Positions 15,478-24,225 of a stretch of 64,000 nt of DNA are shown here, in pieces; position 1 is the first letter of the stretch, and each line of letters opens with the position of its first letter. The translations under genes were made by a program, and so were the position numbers. The notes below the pieces were generated by a model, which did no database searches, was not told the DNA's origin, and was given only the letters and a program-made list of their open reading frames with translations. Source of the DNA: an uncultured Lachnospiraceae bacterium (GTDB lineage: Bacteria; Bacillota; Clostridia; Lachnospirales; Lachnospiraceae); NCBI GenBank assembly GCA_910578335.1, contig CAJTPU010000002.1, forward strand, positions 124,001 through 188,000, written 5' to 3'.

Positions 15478-16383
15478 TTATAAATCATACGGCGTCACCT
15501 GATACACATAGTAATTAAGCCAGTTGCTGTACAAATTATTGCTGTGGGAGCGCCACTGCAGCAACGGCTTTTCTTCGGGATTGTCATTGGGATAGTAGTT
15601 GTAGGGAATGTGAATCGGCAGTCCTTTGTTTAAATCCCTGTGATATTCATTGTGCAGAGTATATCGGTCATACTCCGGATGCCCGTTCACAAAAATCTGC
15701 TTTCCGTCGTGGGCAATTGCCAGAAATACGCCGGCTTCGTCTGACTCTGCCAGCACGGTAATGTCGGGACATGCATGAATCGCCGCCGCAGGCGTTTCCG
15801 TATGACGGCTGTGAGGCGCCAGAAACACATCGTCAAAGCCCCGCACCAAAGGCACCTTTCTGTTGGCAACCCTGTGCGGATAAATGCCAAACAGCTTTTC
15901 GGAAAGCTGCCTTTTCTGAATGCCATAGTGATGGTAAAATGCTGCCTGCGCTCCCCAGCAGATATGCAGTGTTGAGGTTACATGCTCCTCCGTCCAGTCC
16001 ATAATATCGCAAAGCTCTTTCCAATAGTCCACTTCCTCAAAGGAAATATCCTCCACAGGCGCACCCGTGATAATCATGCCGTCGTAGCGGTTGTCACGAA
16101 TCTCATCCATGGTAGTGTAAAATTTATTTAAGTGGTTCGCGGAGGTGTTCTGGGAAATATGGCTTTTTACGTTTAAAAAAGTAACGTCCACCTGCAGAGG
16201 CGTGTTGGAAAGCGCCCGTAAAAGCTGCAGCTCCGTATCCTGCTTAACCGGCATAATGTTTAAAATGCACACTCTGATGGGACGGATATCCTGATGCACC
16301 GCGCGTCCTTCGTCCATCACAAATATATTTTCATTCTCCAGTATTCCCTTTGCGGGCAAATCCTTCTGTATTTTAATCGGCAT
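15478..16383 (-). CDS. metA: Homoserine O-acetyltransferase (MetA family)
   Basis: This 301-aa enzyme acylates homoserine in the first committed step of methionine synthesis. It is a MetA-type (HTS) enzyme: catalytic Cys142 in LHICWGAQ, the His/Glu pair in GHPEYDRYTL, and the N-terminal MPIKIQKDLPA that is nearly invariant in the family. Residue 111 is Glu (GAPVEDISFEE), the residue reported to select acetyl-CoA; Gly here gives succinyl-CoA specificity in E. coli. The enzyme is therefore predicted to be an O-acetyltransferase. The ATG at 16383 has GGAGG upstream and overlaps the end of ligA by 11 bases. Confidence 0.93.
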   Translation of the reverse strand: MPIKIQKDLPAKGILENENIFVMDEGRAVHQDIRPIRVCILNIMPVKQDTELQLLRALSNTPLQVDVTFLNVKSHISQNTSANHLNKFYTTMDEIRDNRYDGMIITGAPVEDISFEEVDYWKELCDIMDWTEEHVTSTLHICWGAQAAFYHHYGIQKRQLSEKLFGIYPHRVANRKVPLVRGFDDVFLAPHSRHTETPAAAIHACPDITVLAESDEAGVFLAIAHDGKQIFVNGHPEYDRYTLHNEYHRDLNKGLPIHIPYNYYPNDNPEEKPLLQWRSHSNNLYSNWLNYYVYQVTPYDL

Positions 16384-18352
16384 CGTTGTTTCCTCCCACA
16401 TATTTTTGTATAAATTCCTCCTCCGACAAAATAGGCACCTGTAATTCTTTTGCTTTTTTATTCTTAGACGAAGAGGATGTAACATCATTGTTAATCAGAC
16501 ACTCCGTCTTGCCTGTCACGCTTCCCGTCACCTTGCCGCCAAGCTTTTCAATTTCCTCCTTCAATTCATTCCGGCTTCCATAATGGTTTAAACTTCCCGT
16601 TATGACAAAAGAAAGACCGCTTAAGGAAAGACTGCCGGCATCTATCACCGGAATCTCTATCTCCAGCTCTTTCACCAGCCTTTCAAGCATGTCCCTATTT
16701 TCCGGCTGCGCCATATAATCCACAAAGGCGGCGGCAATCACCTCACCTATTCCTTCTATTTCCCCAAGCGCCTCTGCATCGGCATCCATCAGGGCGTCCA
16801 GCTTATAATCAAACTGCCTGCAGAGCATTTTGGCGTTTGCCAGCCCGATATTGGCAATTCCCAGACTGTAAATAAGCCTCGGCAGCGTGGTTTTCCTCGC
16901 CCTTTCTACGCTTGCCTCCAGATTGGCATACGATTTTTCTCCAAAGCCCTCCATCTCCACTATCTGCCCCTTATGCGCGGATAGGTGAAACAAATCTGCA
17001 AATTCATGGATAAATCCCATACTGATAAATTTTTCCAGCGTCGCTTCCGATAACCCGTCAATATTCATGGCATCCCGGCTGACAAACAAGGTAAATGCCT
17101 TGATTTTTTTGGCTGTACATGCCGGATTGGTGCAGTATAGGCTTTCTGTGTCATTTACGCTCTTTACTACCGTTTCCTTGCCGCACACCGGACATACCGC
17201 CGGAATCTCCACGCTGTCAGAACAGGTCAGGTTTTGCGCAATCTGCGGGATTATCATATTGGCTTTGTACACGGTTATCTTATCGCCAATCCCCAGCTTT
17301 AAGCCGCGCAGTATGCTGATATTGTGCAGTGAAGCACGGCTCACGGTAGTTCCCTCCAGCTCCACCGGCTCAAAGACTGCTATCGGATTTATCAGCCCCG
17401 TCCGGCTCGGACTCCACTCGACTTCCTGCAATGTCGTTTCCCGCAGTTCATCCGCCCATTTAAAAGCAATGGAATCTCTTGGAAATTTAGCAGTCCTGCC
17501 CAAAGACTGCCCATAAGCAATATCATCATAGGAAAGTACCAGCCCGTCAGAGGGCACATCATAACTCTCTATCTTTTTTTCAAAAGCAGAAATGGCTTCC
17601 TGTATGGTTTCGGGCTTCACTAAAACATGCTCCACCACATCAAACCCCTGCTCCTTTAAAAAGGAAAACTGCTCCATGCGGGAATTGAAAAAGTCCACGC
17701 CCTCCGCCTTCACCAGCGCAAATGCATAAAAACGTACATTTCTTTTTGCCGTTATCTCATTATTAAGCTGCCGCACGGAACCGCTGCATAGATTTCTGGG
17801 ATTTTTATACTTGGCTTCCTCTTCCACAATTTCAGCATTGATTTTTTCAAAATCGGAATACGTAATCACCGCTTCGCCGCGCAGGACAAGTTCTCCCTGA
17901 TACGCAATGGACACCGGCAGGTTCTGAAAGGTACGGGCATTGTTGGTGATGACTTCTCCCACCTCGCCGTTTCCCCGCGTCACTGCTTTTGCAAGTTTTC
18001 CTTCACGATAGGTCAATACTACCGTCAATCCGTCCAGCTTCCAGCTCAAAAGCGCTTCTTTTCCCTGCAGCCAGTCCTGCAGCTCCTCTCTGCTCTTCGT
18101 CTTCCCCAAAGAAAGCATGGGACTTTCATGCCGCTCCTTCGGCAGCTCCTCCACCGCCTCATAGCCTATGTTTATAGTGGGACTGTTGGATAACGTAACG
18201 CCCGTTTCTTTTTCGAGCTGCTCCAGCTCGTCATACAATCTGTCATAATCAAAATTGCTCATGATTTCGCGGTCTTCTGCATAATATGCCCTGGACGCCT
18301 CGTTCAGCCGCGCCACAAGTTCTTTCATTTTTTCTATCCTTTTATCTTCCAT
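16373..18352 (-). CDS. ligA: NAD-dependent DNA ligase
   Basis: This 659-aa LigA seals nicks in replication and repair using NAD+. It shows the Ia domain, adenylation motif KLDG with Lys105, TRGNGEVGE, an OB fold, a four-Cys zinc finger (CPVC...CTNPAC), helix-hairpin-helix repeats and a C-terminal BRCT domain starting near LSGLSFVITGSLNHYG. Length is normal. The ATG at 18352 has GGAAGG upstream; a TTG at 18361 is a less likely start. The middle position of KxDG is Leu, whereas Val, Ile or Met is more usual, a conservative change. It overlaps metA by 11 bases. Confidence 0.97.
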   Translation of the reverse strand: MEDKRIEKMKELVARLNEASRAYYAEDREIMSNFDYDRLYDELEQLEKETGVTLSNSPTINIGYEAVEELPKERHESPMLSLGKTKSREELQDWLQGKEALLSWKLDGLTVVLTYREGKLAKAVTRGNGEVGEVITNNARTFQNLPVSIAYQGELVLRGEAVITYSDFEKINAEIVEEEAKYKNPRNLCSGSVRQLNNEITAKRNVRFYAFALVKAEGVDFFNSRMEQFSFLKEQGFDVVEHVLVKPETIQEAISAFEKKIESYDVPSDGLVLSYDDIAYGQSLGRTAKFPRDSIAFKWADELRETTLQEVEWSPSRTGLINPIAVFEPVELEGTTVSRASLHNISILRGLKLGIGDKITVYKANMIIPQIAQNLTCSDSVEIPAVCPVCGKETVVKSVNDTESLYCTNPACTAKKIKAFTLFVSRDAMNIDGLSEATLEKFISMGFIHEFADLFHLSAHKGQIVEMEGFGEKSYANLEASVERARKTTLPRLIYSLGIANIGLANAKMLCRQFDYKLDALMDADAEALGEIEGIGEVIAAAFVDYMAQPENRDMLERLVKELEIEIPVIDAGSLSLSGLSFVITGSLNHYGSRNELKEEIEKLGGKVTGSVTGKTECLINNDVTSSSSKNKKAKELQVPILSEEEFIQKYVGGNNDAD

Positions 18353-18414
18353 ATGCCACAACGCCTTTCCTTCCGGTCTTCTATGAAGAGATTACAAAAC
18401 GCGCAATTTCCCAA

Positions 18415-19152
18415 TTACCTGTGTTCTTCTATTCCGCACTGCCTATATAATAACGATTGTTCTTCTTCTGTCAATTCACGAAACTGCCCTTCTCTCAAAT
18501 CTCCCAGCTCTATATTCATTACCCTGATTCGTTTCAGTGCATTGACCCGATATCCAAACGCAACGCACATTCTTCGGATTTGTCTGTTGACTCCTTGGGT
18601 CAGTATAATGTGGAAAGTGTATTTTCCTGTCTTTTCCATCCTACAGGGCTTTGTCGTAAGCGAAAGCTCCTTCAAATACACGCCTTTTTCCATTTTAGAT
18701 AAAAAATCATCCGTTATTTCTCTGTCCGTCTTTACGATATACTCTTTTTCATGGTTGTTTCTGCCCTTCATCATCGCCTGAATCAAGTCCCCGTCGTTCG
18801 ATAAAAGCAAAAGCCCCTCCGAATCCTTGTCCAGCCTGCCGGCGTAGGTAACTCTTACCGGATAATGTACCCAGTCCTTCACAATTTTATCTGCATGTGG
18901 GTCTTTCTCCGTACAAATCACGCCTTTGGGCTTGTAGAATGCAAGGACGACCCTCCTGTTTTCCGTTGCGACCTGCTTTTTTCCGACCAAAACGGTATCT
19001 CCTGCCCCTGCCTTGTCCCCCATAACGGCTGTTATTCCGTTGATGGTGACTCTGCCCTGCTCAATAAGCCGGTCCGCTTCCCGCCGGGAACAGATACCGT
19101 TGGCGGATAGGTATTTATTTATCCTGATTTTGTCCGATTGATTTGGGTACAT
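18415..19152 (-). CDS. 23S rRNA pseudouridine synthase, RluF/RluB family
   Basis: This 245-aa enzyme has an N-terminal S4 RNA-binding domain (RINKYLSANGICSRREADRLI) followed by the RsuA/RluB/RluF catalytic domain with catalytic Asp in YAGRLDKDSEGLLLL and the conserved GVNRQIRRMC. It isomerises a uridine in 23S rRNA; the RluF branch is suggested by the motif pattern but the exact target cannot be fixed. The ATG at 19152 has GGAG 5 bases upstream; the frame remains open through the GC-rich repeats upstream, and a longer start should be ignored. Confidence 0.9.
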   Translation of the reverse strand: MYPNQSDKIRINKYLSANGICSRREADRLIEQGRVTINGITAVMGDKAGAGDTVLVGKKQVATENRRVVLAFYKPKGVICTEKDPHADKIVKDWVHYPVRVTYAGRLDKDSEGLLLLSNDGDLIQAMMKGRNNHEKEYIVKTDREITDDFLSKMEKGVYLKELSLTTKPCRMEKTGKYTFHIILTQGVNRQIRRMCVAFGYRVNALKRIRVMNIELGDLREGQFRELTEEEQSLLYRQCGIEEHR

Positions 19153-19170
19153 AGGGTCTCCGTGGGTGGT

Positions 19171-19375
19171 AGGGCGCGCACGGGCTTCGCGTGCGGCGCT
19201 GAACAGGGGATTGCCTTGGGGCACTGGCGCCAGGGCGCGCACGAGCTGCGCCGTGCGCGGGGGGAGTACTGTGCCTTCGGGTTGCTCTGGGGCTTGGGGC
19301 GCGCACGAGCTGCGCCGTGCGCGCTGGTGGGTGGATGCGAGTCCCGCCATGCACGCGCACGATGGAATCGTGCGC
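19171..19375. repeat. GC-rich hairpin-forming repeats in the divergent intergenic region
   Basis: The 472-base gap 19153-19625 holds no credible gene. It contains a series of GC-rich units: a 27-bp unit present twice without mismatch (19233-19259 and 19297-19323, 64 bp apart), a variant at 19172-19200, and a related perfect hairpin with arms GCGCACGAT/ATCGTGCGC at 19355-19375. Each unit folds on itself (GCGCACG pairs with CGTGCGC). Base composition is far richer in GC than the flanking genes. It looks like a REP-like non-coding repeat cluster; function unknown. Confidence 0.75.
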
Positions 19376-19391
19376 TCACGGGCTGCGCCCT

Positions 19392-19454
19392 ATGCCGTCA
19401 TGAATGGATAAATTTGCCTGCAAGCAGGCAATTTATCTATTTATGACGGCGCAT
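19392..19454. repeat. Long nested inverted repeat
   Basis: An outer arm ATGCCGTCAT (19392-19401) pairs with ATGACGGCGCAT (19443-19454, two-base bulge), and an inner stem GATAAATTTGCCTG pairs with CAGGCAATTTATC around a CAAG loop (19407-19437). The result is a long two-part stem next to the GC-rich repeats. It sits upstream of two divergent genes and so does not end either transcript; it probably belongs to the same repeat element. Confidence 0.7.
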
Positions 19455-19555
19455 GGCTTGTTGCCAACGTGTACATTATACCAAAGTTCTATTGGGAATT
19501 CTATATTTTTAGAGAGAATCTGAGAAAAGTTGTCAGATGGCTGTGGAGATGGTAA

Positions 19556-19584
19556 TTGACATTTTTTCATAATGCGTCTATACT
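19556..19584 (+). promoter_or_regulatory. Sigma-A promoter of the tetR-SDR-acyltransferase operon
   Basis: TTGACA (19556-19561), a 17-base spacer and TATACT (19579-19584) form a near-perfect vegetative promoter reading toward the TetR gene at 19626. Confidence 0.85.
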
Positions 19585-19608
19585 ATGAATGAACATTTAT
19601 TCATTCAT
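19585..19608 (+). promoter_or_regulatory. TetR-type palindromic operator
   Basis: Perfect inverted repeat with arms ATGAATGAA and TTCATTCAT separated by 6 bases, directly abutting the -10 hexamer and covering the start point. Position and symmetry suggest the TetR protein represses its own operon here. Confidence 0.8.
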
Positions 19609-19625
19609 AACGGGAGGAATGTGTT

Positions 19626-20228
19626 ATGCCGAAATCTCGGGAGCGGTGTCAGGAAATTCGGGAGGCGACTCGTTCTAAAATAATACATGACGCCATGCTT
19701 TATTTTGCCAGAAATGGCTTTGCCGGCACAAGGATAAGTGATTTGGCAAAGCATATTGGTATTGGGCAGGGAACTTTGTATGTATATTTTAAGTCAAAGG
19801 AGGAATTATTCAACGAAATATATGCTTTGACGAATTATAGCGAAGATATTAAAAACCTGAAGGTTCTTGCACGTTTGCCTATATCCGCCGGCAAAAAGAT
19901 ACGCAAGCTCTCCAAAAGCATAGTGGTTCATCTTGTGCAGGATGAAACCTACGCAGCTAAAGTCGCATTGAATACGCAGATGACGTTTGAAAAAAAGGGG
20001 TTTGTTTCTGAGGAAACCATCTATCAATCGGAATTGTATCAAATTACCGAAAAAATGATTATACAGGGGCAAAAAGAAGGAAGCGTTGTGGATGGTATGC
20101 CAATGAAATTAGCCGATTATTTCTGGGGAGTTGTCTACCTTTATTCCCTTAAAAAGTTATTCACAACGAAATACCAGCTCATTTCCGAAAAAGATTTAGC
20201 CCGTATTTTATTAAAGGATGAAACATAA
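19626..20228 (+). CDS. TetR/AcrR-family transcriptional regulator
   Basis: This 200-aa protein has an N-terminal helix-turn-helix typical of TetR (residues about 15-65: IIHDAMLYFARNGFAGTRIS, then IGIGQGTLYVYFKSKEELF) and an all-helical ligand domain. GGGAGGA lies just before the ATG. A perfect palindrome at its own promoter is the likely operator. It is followed by a short-chain dehydrogenase and a condensation-like acyltransferase gene that overlap end to end, so it probably controls them. Ligand unknown; many relatives sense lipophilic compounds or acyl-CoA. Confidence 0.92.
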   Translation: MPKSRERCQEIREATRSKIIHDAMLYFARNGFAGTRISDLAKHIGIGQGTLYVYFKSKEELFNEIYALTNYSEDIKNLKVLARLPISAGKKIRKLSKSIVVHLVQDETYAAKVALNTQMTFEKKGFVSEETIYQSELYQITEKMIIQGQKEGSVVDGMPMKLADYFWGVVYLYSLKKLFTTKYQLISEKDLARILLKDET

Positions 20229-20253
20229 AGCGTGCGCAGAAATGAGGATTTTT

Positions 20254-21039
20254 ATGAAAAAAATAGCAATGGTGACAGGTGCGTCCGGCGGTATCGGACA
20301 GATATTTGTCCGTGAACTTGTAAAAGAAACGCTTGATGAGATATGGGTAATCGGCAGAAATCAAGAACGACTTCTTATGTTGAAAGAAGAATTTGGAGAC
20401 AAAATCGTTCCGATATGTAAAGACTTGACAAAGGATACAGATATAGTATCTATTTCGGATTTGCTGAGAGAACAATCCATATCTGTCTTATGGTTAGTGA
20501 ATAATGCAGGAATTGCAAAAATGGCACCGGCGACAGCGTTTTCCATTTCGGAAATCAGGCAGACGATTGACCTAAATTGCAAAGCACCTGCAGCGCTTAT
20601 CAATATCTGCTTTCCGTTTATGGAACAGGGAACAAAGATACTGAATATCTCTTCTGCTTCCGCATTCCAACCGGTACCATATATCAATTTATATGCCGCC
20701 ACAAAAGCTTTTGAACGCAGCTACTCTCGTGCTTTAAACGCAGAGCTGAAGCTTTCCGGCATTACGGTGACGGCTGTCTGCCCGGGCTGGGTGGACACTA
20801 ACATGCTTTCAAAAGAGATTGCCGGTAAAAAGGTACATTTTCCCGGGATTATCCCTCCCGAAAAAGTAGTAAAAAAGGCATTGAAGGATGCCAAAAAAGG
20901 CAGGGATATGTCCGTCTGTTCCTTTTATGTAAAATGCCAGCATTTTCATGTAAAGCTCATGCCGCAGAAGCTGACTATGAAAATTTGGCTGCATGGCATC
21001 AAAAAATACATATCGACCCATGGAGGCAAAAATGAATGA
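20254..21039 (+). CDS. Short-chain dehydrogenase/reductase (SDR) family protein
   Basis: This 261-aa classical SDR has the Rossmann motif TGASGGIGQ, NNAG at the fourth strand, a Ser in ISSASAF and the catalytic YAATK, followed by WVDTNML. It should reduce or oxidise a carbonyl/alcohol with NAD(P)H. The ATG at 20254 has GAGGA 5 bases upstream; in-frame ATGs at 20218 and 20242 lack that spacing. The C terminus has a basic tail (KLTMKIWLHGIKKYI) that could touch the membrane, as in lipid-acting SDRs. It overlaps the next gene by 8 bases. Substrate unknown. Confidence 0.9.
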   Translation: MKKIAMVTGASGGIGQIFVRELVKETLDEIWVIGRNQERLLMLKEEFGDKIVPICKDLTKDTDIVSISDLLREQSISVLWLVNNAGIAKMAPATAFSISEIRQTIDLNCKAPAALINICFPFMEQGTKILNISSASAFQPVPYINLYAATKAFERSYSRALNAELKLSGITVTAVCPGWVDTNMLSKEIAGKKVHFPGIIPPEKVVKKALKDAKKGRDMSVCSFYVKCQHFHVKLMPQKLTMKIWLHGIKKYISTHGGKNE

Positions 21040-22219
21040 AATTGTAACCGAACGCACGAACCTTTTCGAGCCTAACGTCTATGTTACGGTATGTGTTGAA
21101 ATAGGAGGAAAGGTATGCCCGCATAAGCTGTCCGCTGCTGTGAAGCAGGCATTGGAGGCAAACGAGGCTGCCATGTCAAAAATCGTGCTGAAACACGGTT
21201 TTGCATATTATGAAAAAATGCCTGTATCAAATGGTAAAATAGAAATAGAGAAAGAAAATAAGAACTGGATAGCGCTTGTGCAGCAAAATGAAAAGATTCC
21301 GTTTGCAATTGACAAGGGTGAATTGGTCAGAGTTTTTATAATACCATCAGAGGATAAAACACAGATTATGATTATGGCGCATCATCTGGCGGGCGATGGC
21401 AAATCCATAATCTATTTCGTCAAAGATATTATGAATGCTTTATCAGGTACTCCGCTTACCTACAAGCCGCTTACCCTGCTTGCGAGAAATCTGCCGCCAA
21501 AAGGGCTGTCTGCAGCGGCAGGATTATATGCCCGCTACTGCAATTATAAATGGAACAACCGTTTCTTTACATGGCAGGATTATTATGATTTGCACAATAA
21601 GTATTGGGAAACGGTTTCATCCGATATACAGTATAAAACTTTGTCTGCACAAGAAACACAAAAAATAATTACATCCGCAAAACAAATTGGATGTTCCGTC
21701 AATAGTTATATTGTGACGCTGTTTTTGCAAACATATCCAAACCTGCGTAAAGTGGGAATACCCGTCAGCATACGGCAGGCTAAAAACGAAGCTATGTCAA
21801 ACCTTACTTCCGGTATTTATATCAAGTATCGGTATGATAGCAGAAAAACCTTTGCACAAAATGCAATGCAGGTTCATAAAAGCATAACGGGGAAATTAAA
21901 GCGGCATAAGGTATTTGTATTGCAGTTTCTTTCTAAGATGCCTCTGACATTGATAGACGCCGTATTGTTGCATACATACAATTCCTGCAATGAACGCCTG
22001 GCAAAAAAAACGGCAAAGGTTATGGGCTACTTTGGAAAAAACAAAAAAGATTTAGGCATCAGTAACCTGACGGTAATTGACATACCTGCTTCTTACGGAA
22101 ATTATAAAATAGACAATATTATTTTTGTCCCCCCTGCGGTTTCCTATTCCCAAAACATAATCGGCGTTTCAACCATTAACGGCAGGTTAACATTTTCATA
22201 TCATGATGTTATGAAATAA
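21032..22219 (+). CDS. Condensation-domain / acyltransferase-like protein
   Basis: This 395-aa protein carries AHHLAGDGKS near residue 118, matching the HHxxxDG active-site motif of condensation domains, wax ester synthases, alcohol acetyltransferases and PapA-type enzymes. It is one stand-alone domain with no carrier protein or adenylation domain. Such enzymes transfer an acyl group from CoA or a carrier to an alcohol or amine. The ATG at 21032 has GGAGG 5 bases upstream and overlaps the SDR gene by 8 bases, so an alcohol made by the SDR could be its acceptor; that link is inference. Confidence 0.75.
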   Translation: MNEIVTERTNLFEPNVYVTVCVEIGGKVCPHKLSAAVKQALEANEAAMSKIVLKHGFAYYEKMPVSNGKIEIEKENKNWIALVQQNEKIPFAIDKGELVRVFIIPSEDKTQIMIMAHHLAGDGKSIIYFVKDIMNALSGTPLTYKPLTLLARNLPPKGLSAAAGLYARYCNYKWNNRFFTWQDYYDLHNKYWETVSSDIQYKTLSAQETQKIITSAKQIGCSVNSYIVTLFLQTYPNLRKVGIPVSIRQAKNEAMSNLTSGIYIKYRYDSRKTFAQNAMQVHKSITGKLKRHKVFVLQFLSKMPLTLIDAVLLHTYNSCNERLAKKTAKVMGYFGKNKKDLGISNLTVIDIPASYGNYKIDNIIFVPPAVSYSQNIIGVSTINGRLTFSYHDVMK

Positions 22220-22264
22220 CAATTTGGTTATGCTGCACAAGCAGGTAAATTATGACTGCTGCCA

Positions 22265-23503
22265 TCAAAAGGGCTTCCTCAGCAGCACCGTAACCGCCAT
22301 GCCGTCCTCTCTTTTTGCGGCAAAAATTTCACCGTCCATTTTACTTAACAGGCAGCGGCAGATATAGAGCCCAAGACCGCTGCCTGATTGATTCCTTACG
22401 TTGGAGCCGCGCCAGAAACTGTCAAAAATATACGGCATCTCATTTTCTGACAGCGCATCCCCGCTGTTTGCCACGGTTATCATACGGCAGTCCTCCTCGT
22501 CGGAAAAAGTGATATGAATCCTACGCCCGTCCCCATATTTTATGGCGTTTTCCATCAGATTTTGCAGCACTTCGACTACCCTCTCCAAATCTCCCTTCAC
22601 GATACAGTCCGTGTAAGCCCCTACTGCAAACTCTGTCTTTAAAAAATCCAGCTTATCGGCATAATAGGTTTCTATTTTTCGAATTGCCTCCGACAGGTAA
22701 AACTCACCGTTCTCTACCGTCAGGTCAAAAAAGTCTTCCTTCTGCGTTCTTGTAATTTCCCTTATATACCCATCTATTTCATCCGCCTTTTCATTGATTT
22801 TTGCTGCTATTTCACAATTTTTCTCCGGACTCTGGTTAAATTTGGAAAGCGCCTTTGCATAGAGCTTAATCGCCTGCAGCGGCGTCTTGATATCATGAGA
22901 CAGGGACAGACAAATGGTTTTTCTCTCCTTCAAAAACCGCAGCTCCTCTTCCTTGTGTTTTTCCAAACTTTCCCGCAGCAAATCCATTCCCCACAGAAAA
23001 CGACCGAAAAAACGATACCTGCTTTCCTCCAGCGGAACCGTCAGATTCCCCTTCGCCAGCTCGTAAGGAAGCTCTGACAGCCTTGTAAAAGGAAGCAATA
23101 TATTTCTTTTGATAAAAAGCAACAACAAAAGAACCGCAGCCGCCAAAACGGCGGTTACGGTATTGACTAAGACAAACAGACGGCTTCTGCCGCCTTTAGG
23201 CTCCGCCTTATAATCAAATCGGTAGTATTCTCCTCCTATTTCTTTTATCAGATAATCTTCCCTGCCGCCTTCCCAAAACGCCTTTGCTTCCCCGTCAAGC
23301 TTCTCCACTCTGACAATGGACGGATAGCCGCTCAAATCTGTAAAAACCCCGTCCCTTATCTCCTCCGCCAGCCGCTTTGCCTCCACACGGTACTGCCTCT
23401 CCCCATCCGTATATGCATAGACGGCAATATAAAAATTGCTTCCTGCAAAAACCAGCAGAATAATTCCCATTACAGCAGCAAATATCCTGTTAAATGTCCG
23501 CAT
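22265..23503 (-). CDS. Sensor histidine kinase of the FtsX-type ABC module
   Basis: This 412-aa kinase has two membrane segments (about 9-30 and 115-135) around a short ectodomain, a HAMP region, HisKA with LSLSHDIKTPLQAIKLY, and HATPase motifs NAIKYG and GSGLGLYICRCLL. It is the last gene of the operon permease-ATPase-regulator-kinase, transcribed from about 27.4 kb. It probably acts only on the response regulator directly upstream. Signal unknown; such modules often respond to antimicrobial peptides or lipid-II-binding compounds. Confidence 0.93.
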   Translation of the reverse strand: MRTFNRIFAAVMGIILLVFAGSNFYIAVYAYTDGERQYRVEAKRLAEEIRDGVFTDLSGYPSIVRVEKLDGEAKAFWEGGREDYLIKEIGGEYYRFDYKAEPKGGRSRLFVLVNTVTAVLAAAVLLLLLFIKRNILLPFTRLSELPYELAKGNLTVPLEESRYRFFGRFLWGMDLLRESLEKHKEEELRFLKERKTICLSLSHDIKTPLQAIKLYAKALSKFNQSPEKNCEIAAKINEKADEIDGYIREITRTQKEDFFDLTVENGEFYLSEAIRKIETYYADKLDFLKTEFAVGAYTDCIVKGDLERVVEVLQNLMENAIKYGDGRRIHITFSDEEDCRMITVANSGDALSENEMPYIFDSFWRGSNVRNQSGSGLGLYICRCLLSKMDGEIFAAKREDGMAVTVLLRKPF

Positions 23504-23551
23504 GGCACTTCTCCCTTCCGAAACGCGGCAGATGATTTTTTCATCGAATCC

Positions 23552-24214
23552 CTATTCAAAACGATACCCGGTTCCCCACACAGTCAGAATATGCTTCGGC
23601 TCTCTTGGATTGTCCTCAATCTTTTCCCGCAGCCATTTTATGTGTACGGTCAGTGTCTGGGGCTCTGAAAAACTGTCAAAGCCCCAGATTTGATTAAAAA
23701 GCCGTTCTTTTTTTAAAGTCCGTCCGCTGTTTTCCATCAAATATAAAAGGAGGGCAAATTCCTTTCCCGTCAGGCAAACAGGACGTCCGTTTTTAGATAC
23801 CTCACACTTCGCCTTGTCAAGACGGATATCTCCTGCGCACAAAATATTTTCCGCATACCTGCGCTTAAAAATCCCATTGATTTTTGCAAGCAGAATATCA
23901 ATGTCAAAAGGCTTTTCCATGTAATCGTCTGCTCCGGCAAGAAGACCCCTCAGCTTATCATCCTTCTCGCTTTTTGCGCTGACAATGATAATGGGAACAT
24001 TTCCGTCCTCCCTGATTTTGCGGCAAACAACAAAGCCGTCCATCCCGGGCAGCATAATATCCAGCACCACAAGCCTTGCTCTCTCCCGTTCCCAAAATGC
24101 CATCGCCGCCTCGCCGCTTGCCGCTATCTCTGCCGAATACCCTTCCGCCGTCACAAAATCACACAAAAGAGCGCTGATTTCTTTATTGTCTTCCACAATC
24201 AGAATATCCGTCAT
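23552..24214 (-). CDS. OmpR-family response regulator
   Basis: This 220-aa protein has a receiver domain (VEDNKE pocket; Asp in VLDIMLPGMDG; EKPFDIDILLAKI) and a C-terminal winged helix (LTGKEFALLLYLMENSGRTL, ending WGTGYRFE). It sits between the ABC ATPase gene and the histidine kinase gene in one direction and is the cognate regulator of that kinase, with the ABC genes as likely targets. Confidence 0.93.
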   Translation of the reverse strand: MTDILIVEDNKEISALLCDFVTAEGYSAEIAASGEAAMAFWERERARLVVLDIMLPGMDGFVVCRKIREDGNVPIIIVSAKSEKDDKLRGLLAGADDYMEKPFDIDILLAKINGIFKRRYAENILCAGDIRLDKAKCEVSKNGRPVCLTGKEFALLLYLMENSGRTLKKERLFNQIWGFDSFSEPQTLTVHIKWLREKIEDNPREPKHILTVWGTGYRFE

Positions 24215-24225
24215 GCCGCCTCCCT

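Noticed and set aside
19115..19446. Several overlapping open frames on both strands in the GC-rich gap
   Set aside because: They arise from low stop-codon density in GC-rich repeats, have biased Arg/Ala/Gly composition, no ribosome sites, and overlap each other in all frames.
22220..22264. Terminator between the convergent acyltransferase and kinase genes
   Set aside because: Only a weak imperfect stem without a T-run is present.
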